A stretch of 64,000 nucleotides of DNA, taken from positions 1 to 64,000 of the forward strand of contig NZ_JANYGH010000008.1 in NCBI RefSeq assembly GCF_025362475.1, in the 5' to 3' direction. Origin of the DNA: Mucilaginibacter sp. (lineage in GTDB: Bacteria; Bacteroidota; Bacteroidia; Sphingobacteriales; Sphingobacteriaceae). Position 1 is the first letter of the stretch. Each line of letters opens with the position of its first letter. Below the pieces are notes generated by a model, which saw only the letters and a list, made by a program, of their open reading frames with translations, searched no databases and was not told where the DNA came from. The position numbers were made by a program, and so were the translations under genes. This document shows positions 1 to 7,774 of this stretch, in pieces.

Positions 1-294
1 ACGGGTATAACGGGTTATGAATTTCATTATGCCCTTTATGAGAAAGGAAGCTTTTACAAACGGCACCTGGATAATTTTAAGCAAAACGGAACAAGGACCT
101 ACTCCATGATCATGTACCTGAATAACGAGGTGGATGGTGGCGATCTCCGTATTTACCAGGGAACGGAATGGCAGGATATATCGCCCAATGCCGGTAAAAG
201 CGTGTTCTTTAAAAGTAACGAACTGGAGCATGAAGTTTTAGTAACCCACTTGCCAAGAATGAGTATTACCGGGTGGTTAAAGGTTGCCCGATAA
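1..294 (+). CDS. 2-oxoglutarate/Fe(II)-dependent oxygenase, 3' part (5' end outside window)
   Basis: The frame is open from base 1 and ends at 294, so only the C-terminal 97 residues are present. A HxD pair (HLD near residue 23) and a distal His (in LEHEVLV) form the usual iron-binding facial triad. An Arg followed by SITGWL matches the 2-oxoglutarate carboxylate-binding end of prolyl-4-hydroxylase/SM-20-like enzymes. Such proteins hydroxylate protein or small-molecule substrates using O2 and 2-oxoglutarate in the cytoplasm. The substrate cannot be inferred. The first in-frame ATG inside the window (about 106) falls within the catalytic domain and is not the real start. Confidence 0.8.
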   Translation, partial: TGITGYEFHYALYEKGSFYKRHLDNFKQNGTRTYSMIMYLNNEVDGGDLRIYQGTEWQDISPNAGKSVFFKSNELEHEVLVTHLPRMSITGWLKVAR

Positions 295-570
295 TACTCA
301 CCCAAAAATAAGTTTACAATTTTTTATCCTGATAAGATCGGATCACAATCGGCCCTAACAAGCCCGACGGCATTAAACAGGAGTATTCCGTACACGGTCC
401 GGCAGACTTGCCGCATTAAAAAGAAACGTGCACGTTGGTAATCTGCACGACGGTCACCAAAAATAAGCTTCCAAACAAACACCTGCACTTCGTCGATGAT
501 GGTCCGATCCTTTGCTAAATAAACATCAGTGCGCTAAACCCAGGCCAAATTGTAGACAACCATAAAGCCT
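295..570. other. Intergenic region without recognisable gene
   Basis: Between the oxygenase stop and the terminator of tRNA-Asn I see no convincing reading frame, no strong repeat and no RNA structure. Confidence 0.5.
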
Positions 571-610
571 AAAAACAAAAAGAGCCTTCAAGTTTGAACT
601 TAAAGGCTCT
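571..610 (-). terminator. Rho-independent terminator of tRNA-Asn
   Basis: Arms at 581-593 and 598-610 pair over 13 positions with one mismatch around a TTGA loop. On the minus strand the hairpin is followed by a T-rich run (complement of 571-580). It lies directly downstream of the tRNA on the same strand. Confidence 0.8.
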
Positions 611-618
611 AAAAGCTG

Positions 619-692
619 CTCCTGAGCCTGGACTCGAACCAGGGACCCTCTGATTAACAGTCAGATGCTCTAACCAGCTGAGCTACTCAGGA
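619..692 (-). tRNA. tRNA-Asn (anticodon GTT)
   Basis: The minus strand folds as a full cloverleaf of 74 nt. The acceptor stem is TCCTGAG/CTCAGGA with discriminator G. The D-arm contains AGCTCAGCTGGTTAGAGC, the anticodon loop is CTGTTAA with anticodon GTT, and the T-arm contains GGTTCGAGTCC. The CCA end is not encoded. A terminator follows at 571-610. Confidence 0.97.
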
Positions 693-922
693 ATAATTTT
701 CCGGTTTGGAGTGTGCAAAAGTATGATTTCTGATGTAATTTCCCAATATTTTTTTTAAAAAAATATAAATGGTTAAAGATGAGATTGTTTAAATTATTAA
801 TTGGGTTAATAGTTATTGTAAATAATTGGCGATATTGAAAAGTATAGTCTCAATAAATTGTCGTCTTATTATCATGTGTGGGTTAAAAATGGCATATTTG
901 CAAAAAAAATATAAATATTTAA

Positions 923-1837
923 ATGAGTTTATTAGTTATTGGTACTGTGGCATTTGACGCTATTGAAACTCCCTTTGGGAAGACAGAAAAAATCGTGGGA
1001 GGGTCTGCAACCTTCGCAAGTTTGGGCGCATCTTACTTTTTTGATGATATAAATATCGTTGCTGTGGTGGGTGATGACTTTCCGCAAAGCGAGATTGAAG
1101 ACCTGAATAATCACAATATTGATACAGAAGGACTGCAAATTAAAGAAGGAGAAAAGTCTTTTTTCTGGAGCGGCAAGTATCACAATGATATGAACACCAG
1201 GGATACGCTGGTTACCGAACTTAATGTTTTGGCCGATTTTGACCCAATCATCCCCAATACATACCAGGATTGCGAATTCCTGATGTTGGGTAATCTTTCT
1301 CCCCAGGTACAGCAAAGCGTTATCAACAGGCTAACCAAGCGCCCAAAACTTATTGTAATGGATACGATGAACTTTTGGATGGACATTGCCCTTGATGAAC
1401 TTTTAAAGACCATCAGCATGGTTGATGTTTTAACAATTAATGATGCCGAGGCCCGTCAGCTTTCTGGCGAGTACTCATTGGTTAAAGCTGCCCGCAAAAT
1501 ATTAACCATGGGCCCCAAATATCTGATCATCAAAAAAGGCGAACACGGAGCTCTGCTTTTTCATGAAGATAAAATATTCAGCGCACCTGCCTTACCACTG
1601 GCCGAAGTATTTGACCCTACAGGCGCTGGCGATACTTTTGCCGGGGGATTTATAGGCTATATGGCCAAAGTTGGCACAGTGAGCTTTAATAACATCAAAA
1701 ACGGAATCATCTTTGGGTCTGCACTGGCTTCGTTTTGTGTTGAAAAGTTTGGATCTGAAAGATTGAGGAATTTAACACAGGAAGAAATAGTCGCCCGCAT
1801 ACAGGAATTTATAAGCCTGGCAAAATTTGAGATATAA
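923..1837 (+). CDS. PfkB-family carbohydrate/nucleoside kinase
   Basis: The 304-residue protein has the ribokinase-fold signatures: an N-terminal substrate-side Gly pair (GGSATFASLG, from residue 26) and the C-terminal PfkB signature DPTGAGDTFAGGF (231-243). The Asp in GAGD is the expected catalytic base and the glycines form the anion hole. It is a cytoplasmic ATP-dependent kinase of a sugar or nucleoside; the substrate cannot be read from sequence. Length is normal for the family. It stands alone between tRNA-Asn and a palindromic terminator at 1900-1936. A 7/8 match to the Bacteroidota -7 box (CATATTTG, about 892-899) lies upstream, but no clear -33 box is seen. Confidence 0.85.
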   Translation: MSLLVIGTVAFDAIETPFGKTEKIVGGSATFASLGASYFFDDINIVAVVGDDFPQSEIEDLNNHNIDTEGLQIKEGEKSFFWSGKYHNDMNTRDTLVTELNVLADFDPIIPNTYQDCEFLMLGNLSPQVQQSVINRLTKRPKLIVMDTMNFWMDIALDELLKTISMVDVLTINDAEARQLSGEYSLVKAARKILTMGPKYLIIKKGEHGALLFHEDKIFSAPALPLAEVFDPTGAGDTFAGGFIGYMAKVGTVSFNNIKNGIIFGSALASFCVEKFGSERLRNLTQEEIVARIQEFISLAKFEI

Positions 1838-1899
1838 GAAACTCAACTAAATCCTCTGGTAGAGGAGGTTGTTTACTTATTTTAAATTTAGCACAATTG

Positions 1900-1936
1900 A
1901 AACTTACGAAGTTTTAAAACTTCGTAAGTTTTTCTT
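1900..1936. terminator. Perfect palindromic bidirectional terminator
   Basis: Sixteen-base arms (1900-1915 and 1916-1931) form a perfect palindrome, followed by a T-run on the plus strand and preceded by an A-rich stretch. It separates the convergent kinase gene and the carotenoid operon and could stop transcription both ways. A related but interrupted sequence occurs at 20960-21036. Confidence 0.75.
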
Positions 1937-1950
1937 TTTAAAACACCTGC

Positions 1951-2199
1951 TTAGTGAGCCGGAGAGCTTAGTCTGCCTACTTTTTCAAATTTTTCAAACA
2001 CAGTTTCTGTATGCGGAGCATCCACAAGCTCGGGTGTCAGATCCTGGCCGGCCCAGTGCTCGTAATGTTTCCCGTTTCTCCAAAGGCGGCTTTCAGTCAC
2101 ATCATATATAATACCCTTATAGGCCACCCAGATCTGCGGCTTATCCTGCCCGTTACGAAGGGCCAGCTGTGACTTTGTATATTCAGGCAGATTTGCCAT
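1951..2199 (-). CDS. Small cytochrome b5-like heme-binding protein
   Basis: The 82-residue protein matches the short bacterial cytochrome b5-like domain. It has IYDVTES (31-37), GKHYEHWAGQDLT (43-55) and DAPH (60-63); His45 or His48 and His63 are likely heme ligands. There is no signal peptide or membrane segment, so it is probably a soluble cytoplasmic electron carrier. It is the last gene of the crtB operon and its start overlaps the lycopene cyclase stop by 17 bp, so translation is probably coupled. A role as electron donor to carotenoid enzymes such as CrtZ is inference from position only. Confidence 0.75.
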   Translation of the reverse strand: MANLPEYTKSQLALRNGQDKPQIWVAYKGIIYDVTESRLWRNGKHYEHWAGQDLTPELVDAPHTETVFEKFEKVGRLSSPAH

Positions 2200-2875
2200 T
2201 TATTTTTCTTTTAGCTCTAAAATATTCAAAAAAACCAATATTCATCAGCAACAGGGCCATTAAATAAAAATGATCTTCTACGGGGATCGTCCCTACCCTT
2301 CTGCCCAAATTCTGGTTGTTATTATAAAGCACTATGGGTATTGCAGTTAAAAACCCATTCACTATGTAAAACGGAATAAGCGCAACCAAATAGGTTATAT
2401 AAAATTGGTTAAGCCAGTTTACCTTCATGCCAAATTGCAGCACCGCCATCAATAATACTAAAAGGCCAAAAGTAACGGCAGTATAAATCCTGTTGTAATA
2501 AAACACCAGCGCCAATATGCTGATCAATACAATCAACCCGCTAATGATGGCGCTAAGCTGTAACCTCATCCTCCACTTCACATAATAGTTTAAGCAAGCA
2601 TGTATAAACAGGCACGCAAAGGGCACGGTTAAAAAAAACAACATCTCCTCCAATGGCAAGCCCCAAAAAGCTATGCCAATAATGTAATGCGGGTTGAAGG
2701 ACCATACGCCTTTCATGGTGAACAATACATCCCAAAACAAAAAGAAAATTCCTGTTACCAACATTCCGGGCCACATGAACTTCCAGCTTTTATAAAAATG
2801 CACCTTTTTATCAAACGATAAAACAACTGGAAAAAACACCGTGAGGATATTTATAAGCAGGTAAGTGTATTTCAC
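2183..2875 (-). CDS. crtYcd: Lycopene cyclase, CrtYcd-type fused heterodimeric form
   Basis: This 230-residue integral membrane protein has about seven hydrophobic segments and two repeated lycopene cyclase domains. The first half carries PLEEMLFF (74-81) and the second PVEDHFY (198-204). These are the acidic motifs of the CrtYc and CrtYd halves found as separate subunits in actinobacteria and fused in Bacteroidota and fungi. It should cyclise the ends of lycopene to beta-carotene. The start overlaps the upstream gene's stop by 4 bp (ATGA), and the 3' end overlaps the cytochrome b5-like gene. Confidence 0.85.
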   Translation of the reverse strand: MKYTYLLINILTVFFPVVLSFDKKVHFYKSWKFMWPGMLVTGIFFLFWDVLFTMKGVWSFNPHYIIGIAFWGLPLEEMLFFLTVPFACLFIHACLNYYVKWRMRLQLSAIISGLIVLISILALVFYYNRIYTAVTFGLLVLLMAVLQFGMKVNWLNQFYITYLVALIPFYIVNGFLTAIPIVLYNNNQNLGRRVGTIPVEDHFYLMALLLMNIGFFEYFRAKRKINGKSA

Positions 2876-3417
2876 TTTAATTCAACTAAATATTTATTCA
2901 GCTCATCATTTTGGGCGGGTGTGCAGCGTTTGGAATGGATCAAAAATTTAATAATGGCTACAGTAAGCTCCTTATCGGCAGTGCCATAATTTTTTTTATC
3001 TAACTGAGCTATAATATCTTCTCTATCAGCAACCAAATCTTTATTAAAACCTAAAAAACCGGGCACATTGTGCTCAATAGAGAAACGCAAAAACCTGATC
3101 TCGATATTATGCGGATCGGCATTTACGGCTGTTTGAAAAACTTTTTCCGAATTATTTAAAAACTTGACCTTCATGTATGGATTCCAGGCGTGTTTAGCTT
3201 TACAGGATAGTAAAGCCCCCATATATCCACTGATTAACCCTGTCCGGTTTTTTACGGAGGCAAGGCTCTTGTATAAGGAATCGGTGGTTTTACTGTTATC
3301 AATAGCTAATACCAATTGCTTGCGTATACTTTTTAGGTTGATGTCATCGGCCTCTACATTCTGTACTATCAGCAATAAAAAAAACGAGGCTACTATAAAT
3401 ACGCGATGAATCATCAA
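2872..3417 (-). CDS. Exported small protein of unknown function inside the carotenoid operon
   Basis: The 181-residue protein has an N-terminal signal peptide (hydrophobic stretch to about residue 22, then VEADD) and a helical body containing NADPHNIEIRFLRF and NVPGFLGF. These motifs are familiar to me from uncharacterised Bacteroidota proteins but carry no known activity. It overlaps crtB upstream by 4 bp and crtYcd downstream by 4 bp, so the three genes are translated as one coupled unit. It is probably periplasmic. A role in carotenoid placement or in the envelope is speculation; I do not recognise a function. Confidence 0.75.
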   Translation of the reverse strand: MMIHRVFIVASFFLLLIVQNVEADDINLKSIRKQLVLAIDNSKTTDSLYKSLASVKNRTGLISGYMGALLSCKAKHAWNPYMKVKFLNNSEKVFQTAVNADPHNIEIRFLRFSIEHNVPGFLGFNKDLVADREDIIAQLDKKNYGTADKELTVAIIKFLIHSKRCTPAQNDELNKYLVELK

Positions 3418-4247
3418 ATTACATTTAGTTTTTGTTGTAATACAGCTTTAACGTACAAACCTATTTTGCAGGTATCAGAAACACGGATTCTTTTTTGCAT
3501 TATAACGTTTGCCGGTGTATTCTTTATTTTTTTAAACAGTTGCAGATAGTAAGTATAGGCAATATAAACCCCTAACCGTGCACCAACTGGCAGCCGTTTT
3601 ATGCCTGCAAAAGCGGCATCAAAATCACTTTGAATATTGGCCTGTATATTCAATTTAACCTGCTCTGTAAAATTATTAAAATCAACACCAGGAAAATAAG
3701 TTCTGCCACGTTCTTCAAAATCCGACCTTATATCCCGCAAAAAATTCACTTTTTGAAAAGCTGCCCCAAGGCTGCGGGCCTGCGGCAAAAGTGCATGGTA
3801 AAGATCATCATCGTTATTGGCAAAAACACGCAGGCACATCAACCCTATTGCTTCTGCCGATCCATAAATGTAGGCATTATATTCGTCCCCATCATACACT
3901 TTTTGATCAAGGTCCATTTCCATTGACCGTAAAAAGGCGTCAATGAGCTGATGATCTATACCATACCTGTTAACCACCTGCTGAAAAGAATGAATAACCG
4001 GGTTAAGACTTATACCCTCTTCAATAGCCTTAAAGGTTTCTCTTCTGAAATTGCAAATCAGCCTTACTTTATCATATTCATGAAACGTATCCACAATTTC
4101 ATCGGCAAACCTTACAAAGCCATAAATAGCATAAATAGGATACCTGTAATCCGCATCAAATGCCTTTATCCCCAAACTAAAGGAGGTACTATATTTTTGA
4201 GTGATCAGCTTACTGCACTCAAAACAGGTTTCATCATACAGATTCAT
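3414..4247 (-). CDS. crtB: Phytoene synthase
   Basis: The 277-residue protein belongs to the squalene/phytoene synthase family. Both Mg-diphosphate-binding aspartate motifs are present: DEIVD (49-53) and DIRSD (172-176, within NFLRDIRSDFEERGRTYFP). It condenses two geranylgeranyl diphosphates to phytoene, the first committed carotenoid step. It is the first gene of the four-gene operon and diverges from crtI across a 102-bp gap. No GGPP synthase gene is in the window. Confidence 0.93.
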   Translation of the reverse strand: MNLYDETCFECSKLITQKYSTSFSLGIKAFDADYRYPIYAIYGFVRFADEIVDTFHEYDKVRLICNFRRETFKAIEEGISLNPVIHSFQQVVNRYGIDHQLIDAFLRSMEMDLDQKVYDGDEYNAYIYGSAEAIGLMCLRVFANNDDDLYHALLPQARSLGAAFQKVNFLRDIRSDFEERGRTYFPGVDFNNFTEQVKLNIQANIQSDFDAAFAGIKRLPVGARLGVYIAYTYYLQLFKKIKNTPANVIMQKRIRVSDTCKIGLYVKAVLQQKLNVI

Positions 4248-4269
4248 CTACTTTAATTCAATATTGTTC

Positions 4270-4277
4270 CAAAAATA
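4270..4277 (-). promoter_or_regulatory. Candidate -7 box of the crtB operon
   Basis: On the minus strand the sequence TATTTTTG fits the Bacteroidota -7 consensus TAnnTTTG exactly and sits 22 bp before the crtB start. No good -33 box is visible upstream, so the assignment is tentative. Confidence 0.35.
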
Positions 4278-4349
4278 CATTTTTATAACCATATTGTTTT
4301 TTATTTCACCCATAAAACAATTTGCATAACTTGGGCCTAATATAAATAT

Positions 4350-5828
4350 ATGGTCAGCAACAAACATATTATTGTTATAGGAGCCGGTTTTGCAGGCTTA
4401 TCAGCCGCTTGTGTTTTAGCCAAAGAGGGGCTTAAAGTGACTGTACTTGAAAAGAACGACCAACCGGGTGGCAGGGCCAGAGTTTGGGAACAGGATGGTT
4501 TTAAGTTTGATATGGGCCCAAGCTGGTATTGGATGCCGGATGTGTTTGAAAACTTTTTCGCCCTGTTTGGTAAAAAAACTGCTGATTATTATAAACTGGA
4601 ACGACTGGATCCTGGTTACCGTATTTATTTTGGAAAGGCCGATACGATGGATGTGCCGGCAGGAATGCCAGAGTTGGAGGCCCTCTTTGAGGAAACAGAA
4701 CCGGGCAGCAGCTTAAAATTAAGGGAATTTTTAAAACAGGCCGAATACAAATACAAAGTTGGCATGGGCGAATACGTATTTCGTCCGTCGCATTCCATAA
4801 CAGAGTTTATAGATCTCAACCTGATCAAAAAAAGTTTCAGTCTGCAATTATTGGGCAGCATGAGTAAGCATGTGCGCAAGTATTTCAAAAATCCCAAACT
4901 GATAAAACTACTGGAATTCCCCGTGTTATTTCTTGGCGCTACACCTCAAAAAACACCTGCCATGTATAGCATGATGAACTATGCCGATCTTACCCTCGGA
5001 ACCTGGTACCCACATGGAGGCATGAACCAGATTGTGAAAGCCATGGTAAGCCTGGCCCAGGAACTTGGCGTGGAGATAAAGCTAAATACGGAAGTTACCA
5101 GGATCAATATAGAAAACAAAACAGTAAGTAGCATCGATACCAACCAGGGAGTTTACCATGCTGATTTTGTAATTGCCGGGGCCGATTATGAGCATATTGA
5201 TCAACACTTATTAGATAAGCAACATCAAAATTATACAGCCAGGTACTGGGACAGCCGTAGTATGTCGCCATCGAGCCTGTTGTTTTATATAGGCACCAAC
5301 AAAAAGATAGCGGGAATAAAACACCATAATTTATTTTTTGATGAGGACTTTGAGCTTCATGCCAAAGAAATTTATACTACGCCCACCTGGCCAACAAACC
5401 CTTTATTTTATGTTTGCTGCGCCTCAAAAACAGATAGCACCGTAGCGCCGCCGGGCGGCGAAAACCTTTTCTTCCTGATGCCTGTTGCCCCGGGCTTGCA
5501 TGATGATGAAAGTATCCGTGAAAAATACTTAGACTTAATGCTTGATCGCTTTAAACAGATCACAGGCCAGGATATCCGCGATTCGATAGTTGTTAAGCGG
5601 AGTTATGCCCTAAACGATTTTAAAGCCGATTACCACTCATTTAAAGGCAATGCCTACGGACTTGCCAACACCTTATCGCAAACAGCATTCTTTAAACCTG
5701 CCATGCGGGCAAAGCATATCAAAAACATGCTGTATACCGGGCAGTTAACCGTACCGGGGCCCGGTGTTCCGCCGGCTATCATTTCAGGGCAGGTGGTGGC
5801 TATGGAGGCGATAAAGAGCCTTACCTAA
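4350..5828 (+). CDS. crtI: Phytoene desaturase
   Basis: The 492-residue CrtI-type flavoprotein has an N-terminal Rossmann motif (GAGFAGLSAA, 11-20) followed by the PGGRA signature. Its C-terminal FAD-binding end contains GQLTVPGPGVPPAI. It oxidises phytoene stepwise to lycopene, acting at the membrane surface. Length is typical. It is transcribed away from crtB and shares the 4248-4349 intergenic control region. A hairpin terminator follows at 5853-5877. Confidence 0.93.
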   Translation: MVSNKHIIVIGAGFAGLSAACVLAKEGLKVTVLEKNDQPGGRARVWEQDGFKFDMGPSWYWMPDVFENFFALFGKKTADYYKLERLDPGYRIYFGKADTMDVPAGMPELEALFEETEPGSSLKLREFLKQAEYKYKVGMGEYVFRPSHSITEFIDLNLIKKSFSLQLLGSMSKHVRKYFKNPKLIKLLEFPVLFLGATPQKTPAMYSMMNYADLTLGTWYPHGGMNQIVKAMVSLAQELGVEIKLNTEVTRINIENKTVSSIDTNQGVYHADFVIAGADYEHIDQHLLDKQHQNYTARYWDSRSMSPSSLLFYIGTNKKIAGIKHHNLFFDEDFELHAKEIYTTPTWPTNPLFYVCCASKTDSTVAPPGGENLFFLMPVAPGLHDDESIREKYLDLMLDRFKQITGQDIRDSIVVKRSYALNDFKADYHSFKGNAYGLANTLSQTAFFKPAMRAKHIKNMLYTGQLTVPGPGVPPAIISGQVVAMEAIKSLT

Positions 5829-5852
5829 ATAGCCGGACTTTCACAAAACGAG

Positions 5853-5877
5853 AAAACCCGCCTGATCAGCGGGTTTT
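5853..5877. terminator. Terminator between convergent crtI and sigma factor genes
   Basis: Nine-base GC-containing arms (5853-5861 and 5869-5877) around a 7-nt loop are bounded by A-rich and T-rich ends. It can act in both directions between the converging genes. Confidence 0.75.
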
Positions 5878-5912
5878 CCTATATATATAAATATTATATT
5901 GAGTTTATGATA

Positions 5913-6449
5913 TTAGTTCTCTGCGTAAACAGGTTTGGCAATACCGTTATCATAAGCTTTTAAGTTTTTCTTTAATAGCTTACGTGCCACGTGTATCCGG
6001 GTTTTTACCGTGCCGATAGGAATCTCTAAATGATCGGCTATCTCATGGTATTTATGACCTTCAAAATACATGGTAAATGGTATATAATAATCTCCAGGCA
6101 GTCTGTCTAAAGCTCTTTTAATATCATCCATCACAAATTTGGCTTCCCCCTGGTTTTTTGTTGAACTGAATACCAGGTTTGGCGATGAAATCTCGTCACT
6201 CTTGGTAACAAATGTGCTCATTTTAACAAAACGGCGGTAGTTATTAATAAATGTATTTTTCATGATGGTGTATAACCATCCTTTTAAATTTGTTCCTTCT
6301 TTAAACTTATTATAATAAGTTATGGCCTTCAACATTGTATCCTGAACAAGGTCGTTAGCATCGTCTGCGTCATGCGTGAAATGTAAGGCGTATGACCTTA
6401 ATGATGTTGCCTGACGTAGTACTAGGGTGTTAAACTCAATCTTTGTCAT
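5913..6449 (-). CDS. RNA polymerase ECF sigma factor (sigma-70 family)
   Basis: The 178-residue protein has region 2 (about 10-75, with DANDLVQDTMLKA and a WLYTIMKN core) and region 4 (about 120-170, with IPIGTVKTRIHVARKLL). The linker lacks region 3, as in ECF sigma factors. No anti-sigma gene is adjacent on this strand, so its control is unknown. It converges with crtI. ECF factors control carotenoid genes in some other bacteria, so a link is possible but not shown here. Group membership is clear; the target regulon is not. Confidence 0.88.
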   Translation of the reverse strand: MTKIEFNTLVLRQATSLRSYALHFTHDADDANDLVQDTMLKAITYYNKFKEGTNLKGWLYTIMKNTFINNYRRFVKMSTFVTKSDEISSPNLVFSSTKNQGEAKFVMDDIKRALDRLPGDYYIPFTMYFEGHKYHEIADHLEIPIGTVKTRIHVARKLLKKNLKAYDNGIAKPVYAEN

Positions 6450-6715
6450 TTTGTTAAAGTTTTGTGTTAACAGTTAGGCAAGCATGATGCCATTTACCAA
6501 CCCATTAAAAACAAATCCTTCCAATAAATACAAAAACAGCGTGTTTACCTAATCGTGTACACATTACACTGCAATTACAATTAAAATACTAATATACAGC
6601 CGATTAAAACCACCAAAAAGCAAATAAAAACAGTCTGTAAAGGCCACAATTGTACCGTAAATATTATTTACAATTGATGAAAACAAAATGAAAAATTTAG
6701 TTGAAATTTAATTTT

Positions 6716-7735
6716 TTAACTAATAATATTGACCTCGCGTTGTAGCATAACGCCAAATTTAGTGTACACACTGTCTATGATTTGCGACGAAAAGCTGTAC
6801 ACTTCCTGTCCTGTGGCCCCCCCATGGTTCACTAATACCAGGGCTTGATTTTTCCAGGTTCCTGTGTGGCCAACTGTTTTTCCCTTCCATCCGCACTGCT
6901 CAATAAGCCATCCGGCAGCTAATTTTACCTGTTCATCGGCGGCTGGATAATTTACAACATCGGGGTACTTAGTGTGTACTGCTTCAAATTCCTGCTTGCT
7001 TATCACCGGATTTTTAAAGAAACTACCGGCATTGCCTATGGTTGAAGGATCGGGCAGTTTGGATACCCTGATATGTGATACTACCTGCGAAATATCTCTT
7101 ATTGTAGGCGATGTAATGCCCCGGTTTGCCAGCTCCTGCCCTATTGCGCCATATTGCGTGTTGATGTTTGGGATAAGCGACAAATGAAACTTTACCGATA
7201 CAATAATGTACTGGCCCTTTAGCTCGCTTTTAAATACACTTTCCCGGTAACCAAATTTGCAATCGGCCTTGCTAAACGTTTTAAAAGTACTGGTTGCAAT
7301 TTCAAAAGCTTTGCAGCTCACAAAAGCATCTTTAAGCTCAACCCCATAAGCGCCAATATTTTGAATGGGAGATGCCCCCACCGAGCCAGGGATGAGGCTC
7401 AGGTTTTCAATCCCGGCATATTCACGGGCTACGCAAAAGTTTACCAGGTCGTTCCATACCTCGCCGCCGCCAACTTCAACAAATACATCGTTATGGCTTA
7501 TGCGATGCTCAATACCGCGGATGTTCATACGGATAACCAGGCCATCAAAATTGGTAACCAATAGCAAATTGCTGCCTCCACCTATTACTAACCTTTCAGT
7601 TTGCAGCCATAACGGATCGGCAAACAATTCAACAAGGTCATCTTCATGGGCTATCTCTACAAAATACCGGGCATGGGCATCAATACCAAAAGTGTTAAAG
7701 TTTTTAAGTGATACGTTTTCCTGTATTTGCAGCAT
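6716..7735 (-). CDS. murB: UDP-N-acetylenolpyruvoylglucosamine reductase
   Basis: The 339-residue protein matches type I (E. coli-like) MurB in length and motifs: the FAD-binding region with GGGSNLLL, then NLSLIPGSVGASPIQNIGAYG. The catalytic Arg is in GYRESVFK, the proton-donating Ser in NAGSFFKNP, and the C-terminal Glu in LQREVN. It reduces UDP-GlcNAc-enolpyruvate to UDP-MurNAc with NADPH in the cytoplasmic stage of peptidoglycan synthesis. It has its own 266-bp upstream gap and no obvious operon partner. Confidence 0.93.
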   Translation of the reverse strand: MLQIQENVSLKNFNTFGIDAHARYFVEIAHEDDLVELFADPLWLQTERLVIGGGSNLLLVTNFDGLVIRMNIRGIEHRISHNDVFVEVGGGEVWNDLVNFCVAREYAGIENLSLIPGSVGASPIQNIGAYGVELKDAFVSCKAFEIATSTFKTFSKADCKFGYRESVFKSELKGQYIIVSVKFHLSLIPNINTQYGAIGQELANRGITSPTIRDISQVVSHIRVSKLPDPSTIGNAGSFFKNPVISKQEFEAVHTKYPDVVNYPAADEQVKLAAGWLIEQCGWKGKTVGHTGTWKNQALVLVNHGGATGQEVYSFSSQIIDSVYTKFGVMLQREVNIIS

Positions 7736-7774
7736 AGTATTTTGATTTCGGAATTACGGCGAATTTCGGAATTT

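Noticed and set aside
1869..2111. 80-codon frame opposite the cytochrome b5-like gene
   Set aside because: It is the antisense shadow of a clear gene and includes the terminator palindrome.
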